A stretch of DNA of 64,000 bases from Bdellovibrio svalbardensis (GCF_029531655.1 NZ_JANRMI010000001.1:744001-808000), one strand, 5' to 3'; numbered from the stretch's first letter, positions 50,857-59,890 are shown. The notes: generated by a model not told the origin, from the sequence alone. Program-made: numbers and translations.

Positions 50857-52284
50857 ATGGCTGATCAACATATTGAACCAGAACTCACAGTTGGAGAAAT
50901 TATCAAACTGTATCTGTCACACTGGCGCATGTTTGCGGTGTTTACGGTGGTTCTTTTTGCAGTGAGTGCGGTCGTCTATGTCGTAAAGATCCCCTATGTT
51001 GCGACCACGAGCATGGTTTTTAATGACACCCAAAACTCGTCATTGCAGGCGTTCTCAAGTCAGTTCTTTGGTCTTTCGAAATCGCTTCAGGATTCAAAGA
51101 AGGGCAGCAGCGTTCTTTCAAAGCATATCGAGTATTTGAAAACTCGTGAGTTCTTTGAGGCGCTTTTAGTTAAAATCAACGAACGTGGTAACAGCGCCAA
51201 GATCACATTGGAAGAGCGACAAGGGTATGAGCAGCTCAAGGCCGACTACCTGAATAAAATTACTGACAAGCCTGAAAGCAAACTCGAAGTTTTGCAAAAA
51301 CTTGATAAATGGATCAAAGCGACTTTGGATTCTGATTTTGAAATCAAGTTGACGGCAGCGACCCCCAGTCGTGCCTTGTCGCTTTTTCTGGCGAATACAG
51401 TCACAGAGCTTGCTGGTGATTTGCTGAAGAAGCGTGAGTCCGAAGAAATCACCCGTGTTGAAGAATTCATAACCACTCAGAAGAGGATTGCAGACGAAAA
51501 GCTCAATGAGTTGGGGCATCAGCTGGCTGAAGTTCAAAACAAAGATGAAAGTATTTTGCCGCTGGCCTCTAAAGACAAAATGGGAGAGTACGTTTCAGAT
51601 CTGTTAGTTCGAGCCAATGAGATCAAGCTGAAGATGGCCGAAAATAAAAAACTCATTGAATATCTGGGCAAAGACCGGTCGTCGCAAAAAGAGAGCACCC
51701 TGTACGGTGTCGGTGGAAAGATCGAAACTTTGAAGTTCGAAAATAACCTGCTGGCAGGAAAGCTTTCTCAAGTTCAAGGATCGATAGACCGCCTGAAGCA
51801 AGAAGTGAAAGAGCTTCCCTATCAAGCACAAATGGCCGAGGACTTGAAAAAGAAATCTGACATGGAGTTCAATCGTTATAAGGAACTCAATGCTGCATTG
51901 GGAAAGGTGGAGGCTGCAAAGCTTTCTATCGGAACGCGGTTTGAAATTTTGGACAGCGCACGCTGGGAGACGACTCTTCCGCAAATTGGTTTGTTGGCTC
52001 TGGCCCTGTTGTCGATTCTTCTCAGTCAGTTCTTTGGTTCTTTGATTATTTACTTCCGCTACTTGTGGAATCCAGATGTGGTGACGGCACAAGCGTCACG
52101 CAATCTGCTTATTTTTGATAATCACTCCGTTGATCCGCGCGTGATTATCGAAAATTCAAAAATTAAATTTAGTATGAAGAAGCAGGACAGCACTTCAGAA
52201 CATGAGAATCATAAGGACGATGAGAAAAAAGAAATCGCTTGGAATTTACTTAATGTAGGACAGAGTTCAGACCGAACTCAGTAG
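50857..52284 (+). CDS. Wzz/GumC-like polysaccharide chain-length protein
   Basis: 475 residues from ATG 50857. Begins with ELTVGEIIKLYLSHWRMF, then TM1 (FAVFTVVLFAVSAVVYVVKI) with the usual LPYVATTSMVF-like edge. A long periplasmic coiled-coil part (KRESEEITRVEEFITTQKRI; EVKELPYQAQMAEDLKKKSD) follows, then TM2 (IGLLALALLSILLSQFFGSLI). The soluble C-terminus is charged, without a tyrosine-kinase Walker motif, so it is a Wzz/PCP-1-type and not a BY-kinase. Sets polymer length together with the ligase-like neighbour. Follows the sigma-54-type site; the deacetylase starts 6 bp after its stop. Confidence 0.82.
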   Translation: MADQHIEPELTVGEIIKLYLSHWRMFAVFTVVLFAVSAVVYVVKIPYVATTSMVFNDTQNSSLQAFSSQFFGLSKSLQDSKKGSSVLSKHIEYLKTREFFEALLVKINERGNSAKITLEERQGYEQLKADYLNKITDKPESKLEVLQKLDKWIKATLDSDFEIKLTAATPSRALSLFLANTVTELAGDLLKKRESEEITRVEEFITTQKRIADEKLNELGHQLAEVQNKDESILPLASKDKMGEYVSDLLVRANEIKLKMAENKKLIEYLGKDRSSQKESTLYGVGGKIETLKFENNLLAGKLSQVQGSIDRLKQEVKELPYQAQMAEDLKKKSDMEFNRYKELNAALGKVEAAKLSIGTRFEILDSARWETTLPQIGLLALALLSILLSQFFGSLIIYFRYLWNPDVVTAQASRNLLIFDNHSVDPRVIIENSKIKFSMKKQDSTSEHENHKDDEKKEIAWNLLNVGQSSDRTQ

Positions 52285-52290
52285 GTGTTT

Positions 52291-53454
52291 ATGAATAAGA
52301 TACTCGCGTCACTTCTGATGATCCTTGTTTCTGCGGCCTTTATAGGCTGTGGAAATAAAGTTGGCAGTCAGCTTCAGCAATCTGTGCAAGTGAATCAGGA
52401 TGCCAAGTCTTTGGCAGAATGGGAAAGTTCGGAATCAAATCCCGAGGCTTTGTTTGCTGAATGGCGCAAAGACTTGAATAATGACGCTGGTAAAAATGCT
52501 GGTAAAGACTTGGAGCCAGCCAAAAAATTGAAACAGGAGATTTGCCAGGAGCTTCAAGCCCTGGATGGGCAGTCATTGTCCCTTTTTGAAGGCGAGATTC
52601 GCGATGACGCCAACCGCGAATTGCTCGCATCGTGCAAACAAGCTTTGTTGCAGCAGCTGGAGCGCTATTTCGCAGCGGAAAGAAGCACGTTAACAGTGCA
52701 AGTAAATGCCCTGAAACCGAAGGCCACTTCGAACAGTTTCAAGTTTCCTGATAATATTCAGAAACGTGATTTCTCAAATGGCTATTTGGCGGTGACTGGC
52801 GATGTGGCTAAAAAAGAAGTGATTTTGACTTTTGATGATGGTCCAAGCCCTGAGTACACGAAAACAATTCTTCAGTCTTTAAAGGAAGTCGGGGCGAAAG
52901 CTCATTTCTTCCAGCTTGGTAAAAATGTTCGCGTCAATGCGGATATCACAAAGATGGTCGCGGCGGATGGACATATGGTGGGCTCTCACTCTGTGACTCA
53001 TTCTTGTATTGGCAATTTGAAAGAGTGTGGTCATGCAAACGGTGGTCGCCAATTTACTTTTGAGGAAGCCACTAAAGAGATTATAGGCGGGCATCAGGCG
53101 GTTTATGATGTTCTAGGCTGGGTCGATCCCATTTTTCGTTTTCCGTTTGGCGCAGCTTCGCCGGAACTGCGAAAGTTCCTAAATACAGCGTCAACGGCTG
53201 AGTTCTATTGGAATATCGATAGCGAAGATTGGAAGGCGCAAACGAATGAGAACCTTCTTCGCAACACCTTGGCGCAGCTGGATGCCAGGGGGCGCGGAAT
53301 CATTCTTTTCCATGATATTCAAAGAAGAACAGCGGAAATTTTGCCGCAGCTTTTGAGCGAGCTTTACACCCGAGGTTACAGTGTTGTACAACTTCAATCA
53401 GCGGATCCTGCCGCAAGGTACAACAGTAAACTGGTGAAAAAGCATCTTCCTTAA
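52291..53454 (+). CDS. Polysaccharide deacetylase (NodB) lipoprotein
   Basis: 387 residues from ATG 52291 (a GTG two codons earlier at 52285 is less likely). Lipobox FIGC with Cys20. An N-terminal helical region (about 45-150) of unknown role is followed by the NodB domain. Metal and catalytic residues: LTFDDGPSPEYTKTIL (D-D pair), GSHSVTHSC (H-x3-H), FRFPFGAASPEL, YWNIDSEDWK, and GRGIILFHDIQRRT (catalytic His). Removes N- or O-acetyl groups from glycans such as peptidoglycan or exopolysaccharide in the periplasm. Downstream of the Wzz-like gene, same transcript. Confidence 0.88.
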   Translation: MNKILASLLMILVSAAFIGCGNKVGSQLQQSVQVNQDAKSLAEWESSESNPEALFAEWRKDLNNDAGKNAGKDLEPAKKLKQEICQELQALDGQSLSLFEGEIRDDANRELLASCKQALLQQLERYFAAERSTLTVQVNALKPKATSNSFKFPDNIQKRDFSNGYLAVTGDVAKKEVILTFDDGPSPEYTKTILQSLKEVGAKAHFFQLGKNVRVNADITKMVAADGHMVGSHSVTHSCIGNLKECGHANGGRQFTFEEATKEIIGGHQAVYDVLGWVDPIFRFPFGAASPELRKFLNTASTAEFYWNIDSEDWKAQTNENLLRNTLAQLDARGRGIILFHDIQRRTAEILPQLLSELYTRGYSVVQLQSADPAARYNSKLVKKHLP

Positions 53455-53469
53455 TTGCTTTGTTTTTGA

Positions 53470-53859
53470 ATGAGCAAACCCGATATAGATCGTCCCTCAA
53501 CATGGAAAGCTTATCGTTCTGATATGTGCAATGGCTGCTGGGGTGGCTGTTGCACGATGCCGGTAGAAATCAAATCATCTGATTTAGTTCGATTGGGTGT
53601 TGCCACAGAGGACGAGGTCACAGGCTCGGTCAAAAAGCTCGCGAAGCGCTTAAAAAAAGAAGGGATCATTGAATCCTATCGCGCCGGAACCGAGTTCTTT
53701 ATGTTGTCCCAAAAAGCCAATCGCGACTGCCGTTATCTTGATTCAGTCACGCGTCTTTGCACCGTGTATGAAAAACGACCGGACACCTGTCGCCAGTTCC
53801 CCTCCATTGGGCCGCGCCCTGGATTTTGCCCCGGGGGCAAAATAGAAAATAGAAAATAG
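53470..53859 (+). CDS. YkgJ-family cysteine-cluster protein
   Basis: 129 residues. Cys-cluster motif MCNGCWGGCCTMP (C-x2-C-x3-CC), then RDCRYLDSVTRLCTVYEKRPDTCRQFP, fitting YkgJ/UPF0153 (Fe-S or zinc cluster of eight Cys). Cytoplasmic; biochemical role unclear, some relatives serve flagellar Lys methylation or unknown iron chemistry. The last codons and the stop lie in a heptanucleotide repeat (53839-53859). No signal peptide. Confidence 0.82.
   Translation: MSKPDIDRPSTWKAYRSDMCNGCWGGCCTMPVEIKSSDLVRLGVATEDEVTGSVKKLAKRLKKEGIIESYRAGTEFFMLSQKANRDCRYLDSVTRLCTVYEKRPDTCRQFPSIGPRPGFCPGGKIENRK
53839..53859 (+). repeat. Heptanucleotide repeat at a stop codon
   Basis: Three perfect copies of AAAATAG; the last TAG is the stop of the YkgJ gene. 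Gain or loss of a unit shifts the frame and would change the C-terminus. Confidence 0.7.
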
Positions 53860-53938
53860 AGATTGGAAATTGGACTGGAGAAGGAGTGTCTTGTTTTGAG
53901 ACAGAACCTTTTCAGGGTAATGGCGCGGTGAGTGAAGC

Positions 53939-53959
53939 AAAAGGTGCCAGGCACCTTTT
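53939..53959. repeat. Perfect palindrome related to family B
   Basis: 21 bp with perfect 10-bp arms AAAAGGTGCC and GGCACCTTTT around a central A. Shares the GGTGCC/GGCACC core of the elements at 16256 and 17820. Intergenic. Confidence 0.8.
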
Positions 53960-54068
53960 GCGGGATTTGTGGTTGTCGGGTTTTTGGTCAGGTGGGGGCG
54001 CGGAAGTGTCACTGACTTGGCATTGTCTCGCTTTGAAATGCTTAAATACGCGTAAATTCTAGAAGAAA

Positions 54069-54084
54069 TGGCACGGGCACTGCT
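54069..54084 (+). promoter_or_regulatory. Sigma-54-type promoter candidate
   Basis: TGGCACGGGCACTGCT with GG at 54070-54071 and GC at 54082-54083: near-consensus -24/-12. Start would be about 54095, giving a 20-nt leader with GGGAGG before the ATG at 54116. Confidence 0.65.
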
Positions 54085-54115
54085 CTTATATCTAAATAAG
54101 AACAGGGAGGCCCCA

Positions 54116-55180
54116 ATGAGCTTCACAGATAGAAAACTTGAAATCGCAACTTACGCACTTGTGGCAGTAATGATTGGTGGACTTGGATATATATTCAAGA
54201 CGCCAGTACAAGCGGTTCTTGCGAACTCTGATGTGAGCTATGAGATGCCTCGCCCGAAATCATTCTTGGCGGCTTTGTTCGGTTTGGGCCTTGAAGATCG
54301 CGAGATCAATCGTAAATACGTTAATCCATTTGATAAAAAGAAAGCTGACGCTAAAAAAGTAGCTGATGCAAAAGTGGCGGCTCCATCGGCTCCAAAAGCC
54401 GTAGCACAAAAGAAAGCTGACGCAAAGAAGCCCGCGGACGCAGAGAAAAAACCAAATGTTGATGTCAATGTTGTGGGTGCAGAATCAGACTCAGGCCTTG
54501 CGGGAAGCGACATCGCAGCAGGTGGCAATGGTGGCGGTCGTGTTAATTTCGAAAATAACGCAAAAACTGCTGCAGCGGCAAATGATGCTGCTAAAGATGA
54601 AAAAGGCTTGAGTGGCTCTCAATGGATCGCCCTTGTATCTGCTCAGCCAACGAAAGAAAACGTCGCAAAATTGATCAACGCTTACTTCTCTCAGGAAGTT
54701 GACGATGCAACTTTCTACACAATCGTAAATGATTTGCTTCGCAACAATAAATCTGAAACTCAAGCAATGGGTCTGTATGCAGTAAGCTCTGTTTATAACT
54801 CACAAAGCTTCTCGATTGTGGCGACAAGCTATGATCAATTGTCTTCTGAAAACCAGGCTAAGGCACAAGCTTACTTGACGAGCTATGCAAACACAGGTCG
54901 CTCTGGTGTTCTTTTGACAGCTTTGAAAAGTTCGAAAGCCGAAGTTGTTGAGCTAGCAGCGCAAGTCATCATCAAAGGTTATCAAACTGCAAAATCTAAC
55001 ACGACTGTTACAGATCCACGCAACTCTCGCGGCGACGTCGTAACGGCTTCGAACGCGGTTTCTGATTACTCTAAATTTATCCCGGTGTTTCAACAGCTTG
55101 CACAAAGCTCTGACGCAGCAATCGTAGGCCTTGCAAATTCGGCATTGAGCCAAATCCAAACGGGAGTGGCATCTCTTTAG
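54116..55180 (+). CDS. Exported or membrane-anchored hypothetical protein with Ala/Lys/Asp linker
   Basis: 354 residues from ATG 54116; the longer frame to 54068 covers the promoter. One N-terminal membrane helix (IATYALVAVMIGGLGYIF), then a low-complexity linker (about 85-150) with repeats of KKADAK and KKVADAKVAAPSAPKA. The C-terminal domain (about 180-354) is helical with PTKENVAKLINAYFSQEV and VVELAAQVIIKGY, reminiscent of HEAT or TPR-like arrays. No catalytic motif. The strong sigma-54-type promoter suggests conditional expression, perhaps with the attack phase; this is inference. Confidence 0.65.
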   Translation: MSFTDRKLEIATYALVAVMIGGLGYIFKTPVQAVLANSDVSYEMPRPKSFLAALFGLGLEDREINRKYVNPFDKKKADAKKVADAKVAAPSAPKAVAQKKADAKKPADAEKKPNVDVNVVGAESDSGLAGSDIAAGGNGGGRVNFENNAKTAAAANDAAKDEKGLSGSQWIALVSAQPTKENVAKLINAYFSQEVDDATFYTIVNDLLRNNKSETQAMGLYAVSSVYNSQSFSIVATSYDQLSSENQAKAQAYLTSYANTGRSGVLLTALKSSKAEVVELAAQVIIKGYQTAKSNTTVTDPRNSRGDVVTASNAVSDYSKFIPVFQQLAQSSDAAIVGLANSALSQIQTGVASL

Positions 55181-55219
55181 AACTGGACACCAGCCGGATT
55201 ATTCGACGACAATAGCCTC

Positions 55220-55954
55220 ATGAAGCTTTGTCGTCTTTTGCTTTTTATAGGTCTGAGTTTGTCTGTTGTCTTGGCTGAGGCCGCGGCAGATCTACCTAAG
55301 AACCTGACTACTTCTGATCAAATACGGGCGTTGGAAATTCTTGGTTTGGGAACGTCATCGAAGGTTCTCGACAACCCTTATCCTCTCGGTGGGTACACCG
55401 GGTTTGAGGTTGGTTTGACGTCCGAGTTTATTCCGATGGAAGACCTATCGAAGTTGGGAAGTAAAACAAGTGACAGTGGTGAGTTTAATTACTACACCCT
55501 GACCTTGGGCAAAGGCCTTTACTACAATGTCGACACTTTGTTTTACTTCACGCCGGCAATTCAAACACAGAAAGTGCAATCTTTTGGTGGTCAGGTGCGC
55601 TGGGGCTTTTACGAAGCTAGTTTCTTTCCGATTTCATTTTCAGCAATGGCCTATGCTGGCGGCGCGAACTTTTCAAATTTGATCAATGTAACCACGCTTG
55701 GATTCGATCTTATTGCGACAGTGGCCATTGATAACGTGGCTTTATATTTTGGAGAAGGTCGAATTAATGCCCAAGGAACTTTCATCGGCGGTGCTGATGG
55801 AATCACGGCGACGAAAGAGACTGAAAAACAATACGTCACAGAAGCTCACACTCTTGCGGGCCTGAATGTGAACATCGCCAAATTCTTCGTAGCGCTGGAA
55901 ATTGATCGCTACGTCGATTCAGTCTACAGCGGAAAACTGGGTTTTAGATTCTAA
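55220..55954 (+). CDS. Outer-membrane beta-barrel protein
   Basis: 244 residues. Signal peptide [21 protein letters not shown] with cleavage after AEA or AEAAA. The mature part has eight or so amphipathic strands ([60 protein letters not shown]) and ends SGKLGFRF with a C-terminal Phe. Small OmpA/OmpW-size barrel. It follows the sigma-54-controlled gene by 39 bp and is probably in the same transcript. The 3-prime end overlaps rfaE2 by 4 bp. Confidence 0.72.
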   Translation: MKLCRLLLFIGLSLSVVLAEAAADLPKNLTTSDQIRALEILGLGTSSKVLDNPYPLGGYTGFEVGLTSEFIPMEDLSKLGSKTSDSGEFNYYTLTLGKGLYYNVDTLFYFTPAIQTQKVQSFGGQVRWGFYEASFFPISFSAMAYAGGANFSNLINVTTLGFDLIATVAIDNVALYFGEGRINAQGTFIGGADGITATKETEKQYVTEAHTLAGLNVNIAKFFVALEIDRYVDSVYSGKLGFRF

Positions 55955-56421
55955 TCTTTTTGAGATTTTTCGATGATCTTGGTCGTAGATCTTCCATCTA
56001 CGAATTGCAGTGACATGACTTTGCCACCATAGGACATCACAAAGGGGGCGCCGACGATGGAGTCGATTTTCCAATCGCCACCTTTAACCAAAACATCGGG
56101 TTTAACTTTGTGAATAAGATTTTCCGGAGTGTCTTCGCTGAAGATGACCGTGAAATCGACACAGCCTAATGCCGCCAGAATTTCGGCACGATCATTTTCA
56201 TTTTGAATGGGACGGGTTGGGCCTTTAAGGCGTTTCACACTGGCGTCGGCATTGACTCCGATAACCAAGGCATCACCCAAAGAGCGGGCTTCTTGCAAAT
56301 AGCGCACATGACCCACATGAAGGAGATCAAAGACGCCATTTGTGAAAACGATTTTTTTACCTTGAGAACGAAGAGGAGCCAAAGCCGCTTCGATATTATC
56401 AAACGTACGGACTTGGCCCAT
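55951..56421 (-). CDS. rfaE2: D-glycero-beta-D-manno-heptose-1-phosphate adenylyltransferase
   Basis: 156 residues. Nucleotidyltransferase fold: [20 protein letters not shown] (HxGH site), [53 protein letters not shown]. This is the adenylyltransferase half of HldE as a stand-alone protein (RfaE2). Makes ADP-heptose precursor for LPS core. Last gene of the minus-strand set (59758 to 55951), 5 bp from the RDD gene. Confidence 0.9.
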   Translation of the reverse strand: MGQVRTFDNIEAALAPLRSQGKKIVFTNGVFDLLHVGHVRYLQEARSLGDALVIGVNADASVKRLKGPTRPIQNENDRAEILAALGCVDFTVIFSEDTPENLIHKVKPDVLVKGGDWKIDSIVGAPFVMSYGGKVMSLQFVDGRSTTKIIEKSQKD

Positions 56422-56426
56422 GCTGA

Positions 56427-57209
56427 CTATACCTTCTTAAGAAGTTTTGCTCCAGTGATGGAGCCCGCGAAATCAATGCCGGTCAAAGCAGACGCGATCG
56501 GGAAAATAATAAAACCAGTGAGGATAACAAGAGCACTGCGCGCCGCCACTTTCAAGCCGTACATAGCAGTGTTCAATTCTTCAGGCTTGCCAATGCGCTG
56601 ATCAAAAGCCCACTCACCAGGAGTGCAGCCCATGAAAATACGATTCACTGTCAAATAGATGAAAGCCACAGTTGCGAACATCGCCACAGTAGAGATGTAG
56701 ATCATGCCTGATTCATCTGGATGAGTCAGGTTGCCGATCAAATCCACTTTCGTGATAACTAAAAGAATAATCATGCACAGAAGACTTGCCGCGATCACTA
56801 ACATAGAATCTAACATCGCTGAAGAGAAGCTCCAAGTTGTCGCTTTGAACTCTTCTTTGGTTGTTCCAGTGATTTTGTTTTTAGTCTTAGTTTCGTCGAA
56901 GTCGAAGCGACGGCTTTTTTGAAGAGTCTTAAGAATCTCATCCACCGCAGCAGAAGAAGAACCGTCTCCGCCGACTTCAGTCAACGTGCCTGGAGTTGTC
57001 GAAGGCATAGGTGTTTTTTTGCGTGGAAGTGGTGGACGAAGAGGATCTACGGAAGATTCTTCGATCAATTCCAAGCCTTGGTCTTTGATGAATTTTTGGG
57101 AAGTGAAAGTGTCCACTTGTGCATCAGCCTTAGCAGCCGCTGCTTTCTTCTTGTGGAAACCTAGACCATCCGTGAGTGGTTTAAACTCAAACTCTTCAAA
57201 AGGATCCAT
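56427..57209 (-). CDS. RDD-family membrane protein
   Basis: 260 residues. The N-terminal about 120 are hydrophilic and disordered ([20 protein letters not shown]). The C-terminal part has four helices with the RDD layout: [52 protein letters not shown] (a GxxxxG/R-type conserved loop after helix 2) and [22 protein letters not shown] proteins are poorly characterised inner-membrane proteins, some linked to Na+/H+ exchange. The first Met sits 17 bp from a family A palindrome. Confidence 0.75.
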   Translation of the reverse strand: MDPFEEFEFKPLTDGLGFHKKKAAAAKADAQVDTFTSQKFIKDQGLELIEESSVDPLRPPLPRKKTPMPSTTPGTLTEVGGDGSSSAAVDEILKTLQKSRRFDFDETKTKNKITGTTKEEFKATTWSFSSAMLDSMLVIAASLLCMIILLVITKVDLIGNLTHPDESGMIYISTVAMFATVAFIYLTVNRIFMGCTPGEWAFDQRIGKPEELNTAMYGLKVAARSALVILTGFIIFPIASALTGIDFAGSITGAKLLKKV

Positions 57210-57225
57210 TCCTTCTCCTGTCTAC

Positions 57226-57244
57226 CCTTCGACTTCGTCGAAGT
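57226..57244. repeat. Interspersed 19-bp palindrome, family A
   Basis: CCTTCGACTTCGTCGAAGT: same TTC-centred layout with compensating changes in the stem (CTTC/GAAG in place of CTCC/GGAG), which keeps the pairing. First of two in tandem. Confidence 0.75.
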
Positions 57245-57253
57245 AACATCTAC

Positions 57254-57272
57254 ACTCCGACTTCGTCGGAGT
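57254..57272. repeat. Interspersed 19-bp palindrome, family A
   Basis: ACTCCGACTTCGTCGGAGT, identical to the intragenic copy at 14832-14850. Lies between the RDD gene and rsmE. Confidence 0.85.
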
Positions 57273-57289
57273 ACCTTCTCTACCGAAGC

Positions 57290-58051
57290 TCAACACATCA
57301 AATCAAAGTCATACTTTAGGACTGATACCAGAGCCATGCAAGCCGTTTCAACTCGCAAAACCTGCTGGCCTAAAGTCACTGGATGAAGGCCTAGTTCAGT
57401 GAACTTTTGAACCTCAGCGTGAGAGAAGCCGCCTTCGCTGCCCACGATGATCCAAATGTCTTTAATTCCTTGGGGATGGTCCGCTTTAACTTTGGCGCAA
57501 TAGTCCTTGATGCTTAATGTCGAAGACCCCTCGTAAGCAAATAGACCCACTTGTGAGTCGCTGGGGTTAGTGAAAACCGAAAGTTTCTCGATAGATATGA
57601 CGGGAAGGACCTTCATCAGGTCGCCTCGGCCACTTTGTTGGGTTGCTGACTTTACGATCTTGTCCCAGCGGTCGATCTTATTTTCAGAAATCTTGTCGCC
57701 CTTACGAACGAAGCTGAATTCTGAAAAGAAGGGTTGAATGCTGGTCACGCCTAGTTCAACCGCTTTTTCCATCACCGCATCCATCACTGGAAAACGGGAG
57801 ACCGATAAAGCGATATGCACATGGGGAGTCTTCAAAGCGGGGATCACGCGTTCTTCCAGGACTCGAGCAGTGGCATTCTTCTTGGTCACTTGTGTGACTT
57901 CCACGAAGTATGCCTTGCTGTCTTCAGTGAGGACTTCGAATTTAGAGCCCACGTCTTGGCGACACACATCGAAAATGTGATGAAAGACGTCACCTGTGAA
58001 GTTGACTTGATCTGCGAACAGATCTTTTTTCTCAATCCAATATCTTCTCAT
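57290..58051 (-). CDS. rsmE: 16S rRNA (uracil-1498-N3)-methyltransferase
   Basis: 253 residues from ATG 58051 (MRRYWIEKKDLF); the open frame upstream to 58114 runs through a family A palindrome and overlaps prmA, so it is not used. N-terminal PUA-like part (FTGDVFHHIFDVCR) and the SPOUT knot with IWIIVGSEGGFSHAEV, LGQQVLRVETACMALVSVLKY. Methylates U1498 of 16S rRNA. Follows prmA after 11 bp, a common bacterial pairing. Confidence 0.92.
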   Translation of the reverse strand: MRRYWIEKKDLFADQVNFTGDVFHHIFDVCRQDVGSKFEVLTEDSKAYFVEVTQVTKKNATARVLEERVIPALKTPHVHIALSVSRFPVMDAVMEKAVELGVTSIQPFFSEFSFVRKGDKISENKIDRWDKIVKSATQQSGRGDLMKVLPVISIEKLSVFTNPSDSQVGLFAYEGSSTLSIKDYCAKVKADHPQGIKDIWIIVGSEGGFSHAEVQKFTELGLHPVTLGQQVLRVETACMALVSVLKYDFDLMC

Positions 58052-58062
58052 ACCAAGCCTGC

Positions 58063-58983
58063 TTACACTCCGACTTTGTCGGAAGAAGGTGATTGCACCC
58101 AGTAGCCAACCCATTCATCTTTTTCAAGACGGCGAACTACAGTCAGACCAGAGCCTTCGAGGAATTTTTCGAAGAAATGATTGTCACGCTCTTCAAGAAT
58201 TCCTGTCAGTAGCATGTGGCCGCCAGGTTTCAAAACGCGCATCAAATCTTTTTTGATATTGATCAAAACGCCATCGATGATGTTAGCAACGACCACGTCA
58301 TAAGGGCCGCGTACATCTTCCAGAAGTGATTCAGGAATGTCGATGGTTTCAAGTTTGTTGATTTTGACGTTTTCACGAGCCACGCGACGAGCTTCGGGAT
58401 CGATTTCGATGCCAGTGACGGAGCCCACGCCATCCATTTTCGCAAGCATGGCTAAGATCGCAGTACCCGTGCCGACATCTAACAAATTCCATTTGCTGAC
58501 AACACTTTTATTTTTCTCAACCAATTTGTTGATGAAGAATGCCATCATCTGAGTGGTGGCGTGAGTGCCTGTACCGAATGCCATACCTGGATCGATATAA
58601 ATCGCGTGTTTACATTCAGGAGGTGGTTGTAACCAAGAAGGGATCACCCAGAAATCGCCAACAAGTTTGAAAGGTTTAAAGCCTTTTTTCCACTCGGCGA
58701 GCCAGTCTTTGTTTTCTTCTTCGAAGATGCTCCACTTGATCAATGAACTGTATTCCTGAAGGCCTTCAAAGAAACTCTTTTCAGGATTTTCCGGGAAGAA
58801 CACATCCATGTCGTGAGTTGCTACATTGGTGATGCGAGGATCATAGGTCAGATCGGGCTGTGTAAACACCAAAGCCTCTGTCACTCCAGAGGCGCCACTG
58901 CTAAAGCAATGTGTGGTGATGATGTCTTCAAGGTCAGCTGGGACCTGGCTTAGGCGAACGCGGAAATAAGAATTGTCACTCAT
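58063..58983 (-). CDS. prmA: Ribosomal protein L11 methyltransferase
   Basis: 306 residues from ATG 58983; the frame opens at 59019 but the N-terminus MSDNSYFRVRLSQV fits family size. PrmA features: YIDPGMAFGTGTHATTQMMA, motif I LLDVGTGTAILAMLAKM, EIDPEARRVARENVKIN, VVANIIDGVLINIKKDL. Trimethylates L11. The last seven codons and stop (SSDKVGV) come from a degenerate family A palindrome at 58067-58085, an unusual C-terminus. Overlaps the gene above by 8 bp. Confidence 0.92.
   Translation of the reverse strand: MSDNSYFRVRLSQVPADLEDIITTHCFSSGASGVTEALVFTQPDLTYDPRITNVATHDMDVFFPENPEKSFFEGLQEYSSLIKWSIFEEENKDWLAEWKKGFKPFKLVGDFWVIPSWLQPPPECKHAIYIDPGMAFGTGTHATTQMMAFFINKLVEKNKSVVSKWNLLDVGTGTAILAMLAKMDGVGSVTGIEIDPEARRVARENVKINKLETIDIPESLLEDVRGPYDVVVANIIDGVLINIKKDLMRVLKPGGHMLLTGILEERDNHFFEKFLEGSGLTVVRRLEKDEWVGYWVQSPSSDKVGV
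58067..58085. repeat. Interspersed 19-bp palindrome, family A, inside the prmA end
   Basis: ACTCCGACTTTGTCGGAAG: one base changed in the loop and the last two stem bases no longer pair. It forms the end of the prmA coding sequence and the rsmE leader. Confidence 0.7.
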
Positions 58984-59758
58984 GCCCCGAGTTGTTATCA
59001 GAATCGGCGACTTTTTCAAGTGTTTCCGCTGCTTTGTTAGTTTCTTGGGCTACTTCCGAGGCAGCTTTTGAAGCCGCTTCATGGGGAACAGCCTCCGCTT
59101 TCGCTACAGCGGGCTTAAACTCGGTGGCACCTTGTAAAAGCTTCTCTGTGGACGGGAGGGCAGGTGGTTGGACCACAGGGCCTGCCGCCGTGGGAGGCGT
59201 TAGAGGTGAAGGAGAATGAACTCCCGCCGCAGCTGCAACATTAGGGAGGGGCGCTGCCGCGGGAGTTGTAGTTGTTGTCGTTGTGGAAGTTGTGAGGGTG
59301 GTCACAACTGTTGTCGTACCAGCGGCCTTTTCGTCGTCGCTGGCAACTTTACGTTTTTTTGGTTTGGAGTTATCGATGAAAGAGCCCTGCAAATCAATGC
59401 GGTCTCCGGTCATGATTCCAGTTTGTTCAAGCATTGGCAGTTCATCACGGGAAAGCAGATTGAATTCACGCGCCACTGCCACTTTGTCAAAAATGGCGAT
59501 GATTTTAAGTTGTCCTACCGGAATAAGAATTTCACCGAAGGAATTGGCGCCACTGGCATCACGAACATTGATTTTTCGAACCGCCGTAACAACGAGATTC
59601 TTTTTTAGGCCTGAGCCTGCTGAAGCACTGATGTAGAAATCTTTATAGACAGCATCGTCTTCCGACAGCGTGATATTCCTGCGAACATCAATGACGGAGA
59701 TATCGGCAGCTTTTGCATCCTGAAAAAAGCCTAAGATACATAGAAAGATGAGCATCAT
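58976..59758 (-). CDS. Secreted hypothetical protein with Thr/Ala/Pro-rich tail
   Basis: 260 residues from ATG 59758 or 59755 (GGAAGGG SD). Signal peptide ends DAKA-AD. Residues about 20-120 are strand-rich (ITLSEDDAVYKDFYISASAG, EILIPVGQLKIIAIFDKVAVA, LEQTGIMTGDRIDLQG), an SH3-like or YcgJ-like look. Then about 130-260 is low-complexity (TTTVVTTLTTSTTTTTTT, then Ala/Pro/Glu-rich), likely disordered. The stop overlaps the prmA start. No recognised family. First gene of the minus-strand set. Confidence 0.6.
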   Translation of the reverse strand: MMLIFLCILGFFQDAKAADISVIDVRRNITLSEDDAVYKDFYISASAGSGLKKNLVVTAVRKINVRDASGANSFGEILIPVGQLKIIAIFDKVAVAREFNLLSRDELPMLEQTGIMTGDRIDLQGSFIDNSKPKKRKVASDDEKAAGTTTVVTTLTTSTTTTTTTPAAAPLPNVAAAAGVHSPSPLTPPTAAGPVVQPPALPSTEKLLQGATEFKPAVAKAEAVPHEAASKAASEVAQETNKAAETLEKVADSDNNSGHE

Positions 59759-59890
59759 AAAAAACCCTTCCGTGGTTTGTCATAACCTCTATCGGTTGTC
59801 TCTTTTTGAAACTTTAGTGGCCCGGATTTAGGTCTGGGAAGGGGGGCCGTTGCTGATGATTTCAAACCATATTTTGTCGAATGATAAGAG

